Positions 35,101-40,948 of a stretch of DNA of 64,000 nucleotides are shown here, piece by piece (positions within the stretch are counted from its first letter, which is position 1; each line of letters starts with the position of its first letter). This DNA is from UMGS1322 sp900550765 (GTDB lineage Bacteria > Bacillota > Clostridia > Christensenellales > QALW01). A model generated the notes under the pieces. That model had not been told where the DNA came from, searched no databases, and saw nothing but the letters and a program-made list of their open reading frames with translations. Where the stretch lies: the NCBI GenBank assembly GCA_958448705.1, contig CAUDEY010000001.1, positions 182,724-246,723 on the forward strand, given 5' to 3'. The position numbers and the translations under genes were made by a program.

Positions 35101-36196
35101 GATGACTACCGCGGAATTGGCAACATTCTTTGTCTCCTACCGCGGCGCCGGGGCCGGAGAGGCCGGCGGCAGCGACGAAGTCTGCACCAAATACGGAATC
35201 AAGCGCATCAATATGTATGATGGACCCAGCGGGCTGGGCAGCAGCGGAACCTCCTGGCCGTGCCAAACGATCGTAGCCTGCACCTGGAATGTAGACTTGG
35301 CCAGCGCTATGGGCCTGGTAATCGGCGCCGAAGGTTATGTAAACCGCGTAGACCTTTGGCTGGCCCCCGGCCTCAACCTGCATAGAAATCCGCTGGCAGG
35401 CAGGAACTTTGAATACTACTCCGAAGATCCCTATCTTACTGCAGTTTTGGGTACGGCCGTAACAAAAGCAGCCCAGAGCATGGGCTTAGGCGTATGCATC
35501 AAACACTTTGTATGCAATGAAAAAGAAGCGGGCAAATTGGGCAGCGATTCCAGGGTATCAGAACGCGCCCTGCGGGAACTGTATCTATATCCGTTTGAAA
35601 AAACGGTAAAAGAAGCAAAGCCTTTGGCAGTTATGAGTTCCTATAACATTTTAAACGGAATTGCCGTTTCGGAAAACGCGTCCCTTTTAACAAACATCCT
35701 GCGCGGCGAATGGGGCTTTGAGGGGTTTGTTTCCGGTGACTGGAACAATAATAAAAATGCTGTTGCCGAAGTAAATGCCGGTAATACCGTGCGTCAGCCG
35801 GCATCCATGTGCAATATTGACGACCTTCTCCAGGCAATCCAGGCAGGAAAGATCACCCGTGAAACCTTGGAGGCAGGCGCACAGGATATTCTGTATTCCA
35901 TAATGCGCATGCGTGCTTATTATACAACAGTAAATCTGTGCGGCGGGAATCATACGTTCACAGACGGCATATGTACACGCTGCCACTGTGTAGACGAAAC
36001 ACGTATATCAGGCTTAAACACCATATTGCTGCAAGTATTAGATGACAGCTATAGTCAAATAGTTCCGCCCTCTGAAAGCAGCAGCCCGAAAGACGCGGGC
36101 GATATCAGCCTTATCCTCCTTCTCGCTATGCTGACCGCCTGTATAGGAGGAACTGTCATATTGTTGATTAAAAAACGTAACGTCTGTAATCGCTAA
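32150..36196 (+). CDS. Giant secreted GH3 glycosidase, permuted domain order with three CBM-like inserts
   Basis: About 1348 residues with a signal peptide (MKFIKRLGAVALAAAVALCILPSPAASA). The GH3 C-terminal sandwich comes first (from ~37, ARQIMDEGMVLLKNQ), then an Fn3-like domain after GFGLSY (~300-440). Three repeated beta-sandwich modules follow at ~477-630, 632-787 and 792-947, each with a W-ES/YSGK...MW/MY segment and an IPNIDSF end like CBM6-type domains. The GH3 N-terminal barrel comes last (~970-1260), with CIKHF (K~1117) and the nucleophile Asp near 1197 in FVSGDWNN. A C-terminal hydrophobic segment and basic tail (~1315-1348) anchor it. Reversed GH3 halves are known in rumen beta-glucosidases. 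ATG at 32150 follows AAAGGAAG. Confidence 0.85.
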   Translation: MKFIKRLGAVALAAAVALCILPSPAASAAANPNGSAVARQIMDEGMVLLKNQNNALPLTHSKTIALFGESQVAAYNNSVDTLTPQNGYIAFGAGSAKALGSSKMVAPLDAFREAQSNGEITLFEELSQKYEANPKYIPDEAMYNAAAAACDTAVVFIRRWVGECIDMKKEDWYLSTAEKQMLTTLTQKFATVIAVLNTPAPIDTSWAVGDVPGIDIDAVLFAGYGGAQGGYGIADVLLGKVNPSGKLVDTYAKDLYDYPTTETFFSNSTVEYREDIFLGYRYFETFDPTYSKVNYEFGFGLSYTDFTLTTEDFSSDGETATIKVKVKNTGAVSGKETVQVYFSAPQKGTGSAKLSKAAKELCAFEKTKLLPPGAEQTLTLTFAINDMAQYDDTGAAGHKSAYILEAGEYGIFVGNSIKDAGTRRAGTIVIDEVKVIEQLTEQCSTNLNERLTADGTYESLHQSTPESILLEAGGTLTVEAENYISTSSSNQNYKPTAESFSGYLYQPETGSWEMYAGKSLGTLWPADSNAVYQIEVEEAGVYAVTFRVASNSENNSFDVLTSTDGNTYTSQNLPISMPNTYALGGNKSQYFSFMDISGYALSLQKGTNYIKIAKKVSSTAPNIDSFTLSGDTIFCEAENFIEADSSNNTYKPKKESFTGYLYNAAANSWQAYSGEVLAQMWPAGSYAIYQIHAPKDGIYGLTLRVASNKDTSSNSFGIAVAPENGNFTTKEISIQIPNTNTLSEGKSQYHSYIDTQACAVELHEGINYIKIFTLTTSVPNIDSFTFTLKKEELRYAAAGYLSADSDTAAKPKIESFSDGCLRSEPSNTWESYSGKALASMYGDGAYAVYALQVPQTGQYSVRFRIASGRDNADNSFDIALSDDNSVYTPQNLSIAVPNTAALSGKSTWHSYIDTQEYTISLQEGINYLKILRKTTAIPNIESFVLSLQADTPGAAPQEPEQTGDIIKLEDVSEGRATLEDFTAQMTTAELATFFVSYRGAGAGEAGGSDEVCTKYGIKRINMYDGPSGLGSSGTSWPCQTIVACTWNVDLASAMGLVIGAEGYVNRVDLWLAPGLNLHRNPLAGRNFEYYSEDPYLTAVLGTAVTKAAQSMGLGVCIKHFVCNEKEAGKLGSDSRVSERALRELYLYPFEKTVKEAKPLAVMSSYNILNGIAVSENASLLTNILRGEWGFEGFVSGDWNNNKNAVAEVNAGNTVRQPASMCNIDDLLQAIQAGKITRETLEAGAQDILYSIMRMRAYYTTVNLCGGNHTFTDGICTRCHCVDETRISGLNTILLQVLDDSYSQIVPPSESSSPKDAGDISLILLLAMLTACIGGTVILLIKKRNVCNR

Positions 36197-36245
36197 CCTT
36201 CAAAACCTATGCCAAAAACTTGGCCGTAAAAAACACAAATAATTT

Positions 36246-36274
36246 CCAAAATCCCCCTTTACGGGGGATTTTGG
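36246..36274 (+). terminator. Hairpin terminator after the GH3 gene
   Basis: CCAAAATCCCCC and GGGGGATTTTGG form a perfect 12-bp stem around TTTAC. The tail is TCGTTTTAAAA, so it is moderately U-rich. Confidence 0.8.
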
Positions 36275-36399
36275 TCGTTTTAAAAAAGTTCCGCACCTCT
36301 TTTTACTTTTCTGATTCTTTCATTTTTTATAGCAAAATTCTTTTTTTTCTGAAAGGATATGCTATAATAAGAAAAAAGTCCCGCAATGAAAGGATAACA

Positions 36400-37743
36400 A
36401 TGAAAACATTAAAGCAGCATTTAAAAGAACAAAATTATATTCCCATGCATATGCCCGGCCATAAGCGCAACGAAGAGTTTTCCATGCTGGATGGTTATGA
36501 TATTGATATGACTGAAATCAGCGGCTGTGACGATTTATATCATGCCGCCGGTGTTTTAAGGGAATCCATGTCCCGTACGGCAGAACTGTATCGGTGCCGG
36601 CGCAGCTTTTATCTGGTAAACGGAAGCACCTGCGGTATTTTAGCGGGCATACACGCTGTATGCAGTAAAAACAGCAAGCTCATCCTGGCGCGCAATTGTC
36701 ATAAAAGTATATATCATGCGGTTGAACTTCTGGAGCTGCAGCCGGTATATATCTATCCCGAAACAGATGAAAACGGGATCTTTTCAGCTATTTCTCCCTC
36801 ACAAATCCAAAAAGCGGCACAGGAACATTCCGATGCGGCACTGATCATCCTCACATCTCCTACTTATGAAGGCGTTTGCAGCAATATTGAAGAAATATGC
36901 ACAATTGCGCATTTTTACAATATTCCTGTAATGATCGATGCAGCTCACGGGGCGCATCTTGGATTCGACTCCTATTTTCCTAAAAACCCCATAGCACTCG
37001 GTGCGGATATTGCCGTAGAAAGCCTGCACAAAACAATGCCCAGCCTGACGCAAACGGCACTGCTTCATATCAGCGGTCCGCGCATTGATGAAGCTTCTGT
37101 GCTTCGATCACTGGAAGTTTTCCAAACCAGCAGTCCTTCCTATGTACTGATGGCGTCCATTGATTCCTGTATCACCTTGATTACAGAGCAAGGTCCTATA
37201 CTTTTTACCCGTTGGAGGGAAATGCTGGAGGAATTCTATAGTACCATACAGCTGAAGAATCTGAAGCTGTATGCCTGCCCCGGCCGCGACAAAAGCAAAA
37301 TCGTCATTCTCTGCGGACAAGCAGGTCTTAGCGGCATGCAATGCGCCGCACTTTTGCGAAAGAAATATCATATTGAAATTGAAATGGCCGCGCCCGGTTA
37401 CGTGACCGCGCTTTCCGGCTTAGGTGAAAAAAGAGAGAATCTCTTAGCGCTGAAAGCTGCCCTCGAGGAAATCGACGCCTCTTGTTCCCCATGCCGTTTT
37501 TCTGTTCCTCCCTGGCCGCATGAGGTCTTTCAAGATGTTTCTTCCATACAAAAGATGCCGAATGCCGGCCAGATCAGCGCAGATTATCTTTGGGCCTATC
37601 CGCCGGGTATTCCTCTGCTGCTGCCGGGAGAGATCCTTTCCAAAGAAGCGCTGGCACTGATCGAATTTTATCAGCAATATAAAGTGCCGCTCTACTGCTC
37701 GGGCGGCCGCTTTAATGGAACGATACCGTGTTCAAAAGAATAA
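36400..37743 (+). CDS. Orn/Lys/Arg decarboxylase-family PLP enzyme
   Basis: 447 residues of the fold-type I aminotransferase/decarboxylase group. Motifs are MHMPGHKRN, the catalytic-pocket VNGSTCGILAGIHA, VMIDAAHGAHLGFD and the PLP Lys K211 in ESLHKTMPSLTQTA; SYVLMASID and the C-terminal PPGIPLLLPGE are also typical. It matches the short, wing-less group of Bacillota enzymes (SpeA/YaaO-like). Arginine or lysine could be the substrate, giving a polyamine precursor. The frame is open back to 36220, but ATG at 36400 follows AAAGGAT. TATAAT at 36363-36368 is the likely -10; no good -35. Confidence 0.87.
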   Translation: MKTLKQHLKEQNYIPMHMPGHKRNEEFSMLDGYDIDMTEISGCDDLYHAAGVLRESMSRTAELYRCRRSFYLVNGSTCGILAGIHAVCSKNSKLILARNCHKSIYHAVELLELQPVYIYPETDENGIFSAISPSQIQKAAQEHSDAALIILTSPTYEGVCSNIEEICTIAHFYNIPVMIDAAHGAHLGFDSYFPKNPIALGADIAVESLHKTMPSLTQTALLHISGPRIDEASVLRSLEVFQTSSPSYVLMASIDSCITLITEQGPILFTRWREMLEEFYSTIQLKNLKLYACPGRDKSKIVILCGQAGLSGMQCAALLRKKYHIEIEMAAPGYVTALSGLGEKRENLLALKAALEEIDASCSPCRFSVPPWPHEVFQDVSSIQKMPNAGQISADYLWAYPPGIPLLLPGEILSKEALALIEFYQQYKVPLYCSGGRFNGTIPCSKE

Positions 37744-37778
37744 AAAACGGTTGCCTCCATTAAAGCATAGGATACTGA

Positions 37779-37807
37779 TTGACAATTTCTATGTTTGGTG
37801 ATAAAAT
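37779..37807 (+). promoter_or_regulatory. Promoter of the SCIFF operon
   Basis: TTGACA (37779-37784), 17 nt and TAAAAT (37802-37807). A second TATAAT at 37813-37818 lies just downstream. Confidence 0.75.
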
Positions 37808-37839
37808 TCTTTTATAATGTTGACAAAAGGGGGATTTTT

Positions 37840-37989
37840 ATGAAAAGAATACAAACGCTCAATACCCGTGACCTTGCAGAAAGTGCTGTCAATGGCGGCT
37901 GCGGTGAATGCCAAACTTCCTGTCAATCAGCCTGCAAGACTTCCTGCGGTGTCGCCAATCAGCCTTGCGAGAACAAAAAAAGCAAGTAA
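37840..37989 (+). CDS. scfA: SCIFF ranthipeptide precursor (six Cys in forty-five)
   Basis: A 49-residue peptide starting MKRIQTLNTRDLAES with six cysteines in GGCGECQTSCQSACKTSC...QPC. It matches the SCIFF family found across Clostridia. ATG at 37840 follows AAGGGGG; the frame is open 45 nt upstream, but that start lies within the promoter region. The maturase gene follows 67 nt downstream. Known chemistry: the maturase links Cys thiols to neighbouring residues, typically Thr, as thioethers. The peptide function is not settled; quorum-type signalling has been proposed for relatives. Confidence 0.93.
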   Translation: MKRIQTLNTRDLAESAVNGGCGECQTSCQSACKTSCGVANQPCENKKSK

Positions 37990-38056
37990 TCAGCTCTTGT
38001 AAAGCTGTGCCGCTTACTCTTTGGAGCAGGCGGCATTATGTTTGTTTGGAGAATCT

Positions 38057-39424
38057 ATGATACATCAATATAAATTAAACGGATATAATATCGTGCTCGA
38101 TATTTTCAGCGGTGCAGTCCATGTGGTAGACGATGTGGCCTATGATATCATCGCTCTTTTTGAGAACTGTCCGAAAAACGATATCATAAAAACTATAACT
38201 GCGCGCTATCCTGAAATCACCGAAGCCGATGTGGTGGAATGTCTTGAAGATATCCAGGCACTGAAAACAGACAAAAAGCTATTCACCCCCGATGAATATG
38301 CCGATAAGGCATTTGATCTGAAAAAACGGCATACCGCGGTAAAAGCACTTTGCCTGCATGTGGCGCATACCTGTAATTTAAACTGCGAGTACTGCTTTGC
38401 CAGCCAGGGAAAATATCATGGCGACCGGGCGCTTATGAGCTTTGAAGTAGGCAAACAGGCGCTTGATTTTCTGATTGCTTCATCCGGAAAAAGAACCAAT
38501 CTTGAAGTAGATTTTTTCGGCGGTGAGCCTCTTATGAACTGGGCGGTTGTAAAAAAACTTGTTGCATATGCCCGAAGCATTGAAAAGAAATGTCATAAGA
38601 ACTTCCGGTTCACGTTAACAACAAACGGTGTTTTGATCGATGACGATGTCATTGATTTTGCCAATAAGGAAATGCACAATGTTGTACTGAGCCTTGACGG
38701 ACGCAAAGAGGTCCATGACAAGCTGCGCAAAACCATAAACGGCGGCGGCAGCTATGATGTGATCGTACCTAAATTTAAAAAATTTGTGGAAGCACGGGGC
38801 AACAAAAATTATTATGTGCGCGGCACGTTTACACGAAACAATCTTGACTTCACAAAGGATATTTTCCATATGGCGGATTTAGGTTTTACGGAGCTTTCCA
38901 TGGAACCAGTGGTATGCGCGCCAAATGACCCCTATTCCCTCAAAGAAGAGGATCTGCCCGTGCTATTTGAGCAATATGAAATATTGGCCAAAGAGATGCT
39001 GAAACGCCGAAGAAACGGGAACGGCTTTACGTTTTACCATTATATGATCGATCTTTCCCATGGGCCGTGTATCTACAAACGCATATCCGGATGCGGCTCG
39101 GGAACGGAATATTTAGCCGTTACCCCATGGGGTGAGCTTTTCCCGTGCCACCAGTTTGTAGGAGACCCTAAATACAGCATGGGTAATGTATGGGACGGTA
39201 TTACCAACACTGCCCTGCGCGATGAATTTAAGCTTTGCAACGCCTATACCCGGTCCGCCTGCAAAGATTGCTGGGCCAAGCTTTATTGCTCCGGCGGCTG
39301 CGCGGCCAATGCCTACCATGCAGAAGGAAGCATCAAGGGCATATATGAATACGGCTGTAAACTGTTTAAAAAGCGGATGGAATGTGCTATTATGATGCAG
39401 GCGGCTCAGGCCGGGGAAAAGTGA
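38057..39424 (+). CDS. scfB: SCIFF radical SAM maturase
   Basis: 455 residues. An N-terminal peptide-recognition region (RRE-like, ~1-90) precedes the radical SAM motif CNLNCEYC (C106, C110, C113). The C-terminal SPASM domain carries the auxiliary cluster cysteines in ISGCGSGTEYLAVTPWGELFPCHQF, SACKDCWAKLYCSGGC and YGC. It forms thioether crosslinks in ScfA. ATG at 38057 follows GGAG; the frame is open to 38021 without a ribosome-binding site. The next gene is the unrelated recombinase, after a terminator. Confidence 0.94.
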   Translation: MIHQYKLNGYNIVLDIFSGAVHVVDDVAYDIIALFENCPKNDIIKTITARYPEITEADVVECLEDIQALKTDKKLFTPDEYADKAFDLKKRHTAVKALCLHVAHTCNLNCEYCFASQGKYHGDRALMSFEVGKQALDFLIASSGKRTNLEVDFFGGEPLMNWAVVKKLVAYARSIEKKCHKNFRFTLTTNGVLIDDDVIDFANKEMHNVVLSLDGRKEVHDKLRKTINGGGSYDVIVPKFKKFVEARGNKNYYVRGTFTRNNLDFTKDIFHMADLGFTELSMEPVVCAPNDPYSLKEEDLPVLFEQYEILAKEMLKRRRNGNGFTFYHYMIDLSHGPCIYKRISGCGSGTEYLAVTPWGELFPCHQFVGDPKYSMGNVWDGITNTALRDEFKLCNAYTRSACKDCWAKLYCSGGCAANAYHAEGSIKGIYEYGCKLFKKRMECAIMMQAAQAGEK

Positions 39425-39487
39425 ACAAAAAGAAATACAAAAATAAAATTTTACTGCACCGGGTAAAGAAAACAGCCCGGACAAAAC

Positions 39488-39523
39488 GGGAGGTTCCGTC
39501 TAAAGGCAACCGCCCTTTTTTTT
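39488..39523 (+). terminator. Terminator of the SCIFF operon
   Basis: GGGAGGTT pairs with AACCGCCC (one A/G mismatch) and is followed by eight T residues. Confidence 0.85.
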
Positions 39524-39635
39524 ATGCCTAAAACAGCAAAGCTTTCGCATCCCATAAAAGAATATTTTATACAAAATCAAAAGTCGGTTATCCTAACAAA
39601 TGAAGTATAAAAGCCATATCAAAAAGGAGATCAAT

Positions 39636-40478
39636 ATGATAAAAACAGCACAAATAACCACACAGTTGACAGCCTATATATCCTATTTAAAGGAATCGGA
39701 GCGAAGCTGTGCTACCCAAACGCAATATTACAGAGATGTCCGCCGTTTTCTTTCCTGGGCCGGCGACGCCGCTCTTGCAAAGGAAACCGTCATCCGCTAC
39801 AAAGAAATGCTGCAAGCGGAATATAAAGCAGCAAGTGTAAATGCAAAGCTGGCAGCGATCAACAGCTTTTTTTCTTTTTTAGGAAAAAACGAGCTGCGCG
39901 TAAGACAGTTAAAAATTCAAAGACAGGCATACTGCTCAAACGAAAAAGAACTGGCAAAGAATGAATATCTGCGTCTGGTAGAAGCGGCAAAGGAGCAGAA
40001 AGATGAAAGACTTTCTTTATTGCTGCAAACTATCTGCAGCACCGGAATCCGTGTTTCCGAACTGCAATATATTACCGTGGAGGCCATAAAACTTGGCGAA
40101 GCAGCCATCTGCATGAAAGGAAAAAATCGAACGATCCTGATTCCCGGCAAGTTGCGCAAAGCATTGTGGGAGTATTTACAGCGGCAAAATATTACCTCCG
40201 GTCCTATCTTTATTACAAAAAACGGAAATCCTCTAGACCGCTCCAATATCTGCAAAAAAATGAAAGCCTTATGCAGCAGCGCGGGCGTAGCGGCAAAAAA
40301 GGTTTTCCCCCACAACCTGCGCCATCTGTTTGCCCGGTGTTTTTACGCTTTAGAAAAAGACATTGCCAAGCTAGCAGATATCCTGGGACACAGCAGCATT
40401 AACACTACACGCATTTATATCGTATCTACAGGGCTGGAACATCGCCGGCAAATGGATACGCTCGGCCTTATTTTATAA
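39636..40478 (+). CDS. Tyrosine recombinase (site-specific integrase family)
   Basis: 281 residues. The N-terminal SAM-like core-binding domain runs from ~8 to 90. The catalytic domain has all key residues: R139 in STGIRVSEL, a Lys in the MKGKNRTIL hairpin, H226 and R229 in PHNLRHLFA, H252 in LGHSS and the nucleophile Y261 in TTRIYI. The size matches small XerC-like DNA invertases rather than phage integrases, which carry an arm-binding domain. ATG at 39636 follows AAAGGAG. Only 48 nt after its stop is the first of two inverted palindromic sites flanking a promoter, so it most likely inverts that segment. No prophage or ICE genes are nearby. Confidence 0.9.
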   Translation: MIKTAQITTQLTAYISYLKESERSCATQTQYYRDVRRFLSWAGDAALAKETVIRYKEMLQAEYKAASVNAKLAAINSFFSFLGKNELRVRQLKIQRQAYCSNEKELAKNEYLRLVEAAKEQKDERLSLLLQTICSTGIRVSELQYITVEAIKLGEAAICMKGKNRTILIPGKLRKALWEYLQRQNITSGPIFITKNGNPLDRSNICKKMKALCSSAGVAAKKVFPHNLRHLFARCFYALEKDIAKLADILGHSSINTTRIYIVSTGLEHRRQMDTLGLIL

Positions 40479-40525
40479 ACCAAAAAATAAAAACAGAGGC
40501 TTTTAAAGCATCTGTAATAAAAAGG

Positions 40526-40551
40526 CACCACATAATCGTCATTATGTGGTG
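40526..40551 (+). repeat. Left inverted recombination site (IR-L)
   Basis: A palindromic site with arms CACCACATAAT and ATTATGTGGTG around CGTC. Its inner 21 bp (40527-40547) reappear, inverted and identical, at 40833-40853. Two opposed half-sites around a short core are what a tyrosine recombinase core site looks like. Confidence 0.85.
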
Positions 40552-40832
40552 TGAAGTGTTTATTAAATATAGGTGTTTCATTTTCAAAAGCTGTTTTAAA
40601 AATAATCTTATTAACAAACAGCATATAAAAAGATTTAAGAAAGAAGTATGGAATGAACGCCTTTCCTAAAAATAGAAAAAACTCGGATAGGCTTAATTGT
40701 TGTGTGTAAAAAGAAAAGCCATCCGGCAGATGGATATCAAAAAGCTTAAATTATATTGACAGTATGCAAAAAATCCTCTATACTACAATAGAATTTAAAG
40801 TGAATATATAACTGCTATTGATTTAAAAAACT
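40548..40832 (+). other. Predicted invertible DNA segment carrying a promoter
   Basis: About 285 bp between the two inverted sites. It contains an outward, right-facing sigma-A promoter near its right end (40756-40784). Near its left end GCTGTTT/AAACAGC (around 40591-40622) forms a hairpin that would be a terminator-like element in the opposite orientation. No ORF of note lies inside. No second promoter facing the other way was found, so inversion should switch the downstream gene off. Confidence 0.78.
40756..40784 (+). promoter_or_regulatory. Promoter inside the invertible segment (ON orientation)
   Basis: TTGACA (40756-40761), 17 nt and TATACT (40779-40784), pointing at the surface protein gene that starts at 40949. 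Transcription would begin near 40791 and read through IR-R. Confidence 0.88.
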
Positions 40833-40853
40833 ACATAATGACGATTATGTGGT
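40831..40853 (-). repeat. Right inverted recombination site (IR-R)
   Basis: Forward arms are CTACATAAT and ATTATGTGGT around GACG. Read on the minus strand, 21 bp (40833-40853) are identical to 40527-40547. The next base of the arm differs (one mismatch in 24). Confidence 0.85.
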
Positions 40854-40857
40854 ATTT

Positions 40858-40912
40858 TCAACACAATCATCGGGAAAGAATATTTCCGTCTGATTGTAGT
40901 GTGTTTTATATC
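40858..40912 (+). terminator. Leader hairpin before the surface protein gene
   Basis: ACACAATCA pairs with TGATTG...GTGT and CGGGAAA pairs with TTTCCG in a long imperfect hairpin, followed by TTTTATATCTTTT. It sits between the invertible promoter and the gene and could be an attenuator or an mRNA-stabilising stem. Confidence 0.5.
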
Positions 40913-40948
40913 TTTTGCAAAAACATTTTCACATAAAGGAGTGTTATG

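Noticed and set aside
36220..36399. N-terminal extension of the decarboxylase-family protein
   Set aside because: It would start inside the GH3 terminator and contains the -10 region; ATG at 36400 has AAAGGAT and begins at the conserved fold.
37795..37839. Extended SCIFF precursor starting at 37795
   Set aside because: The region is the promoter, and SCIFF peptides are about 45-50 residues; ATG at 37840 follows AAGGGGG.
39636..40853. Integrase and repeats as the edge of a prophage, ICE or attachment site
   Set aside because: The two sites are inverted and only about 300 bp apart, flank a promoter, and no mobile-element genes or tRNA are near. A local DNA inversion fits better.
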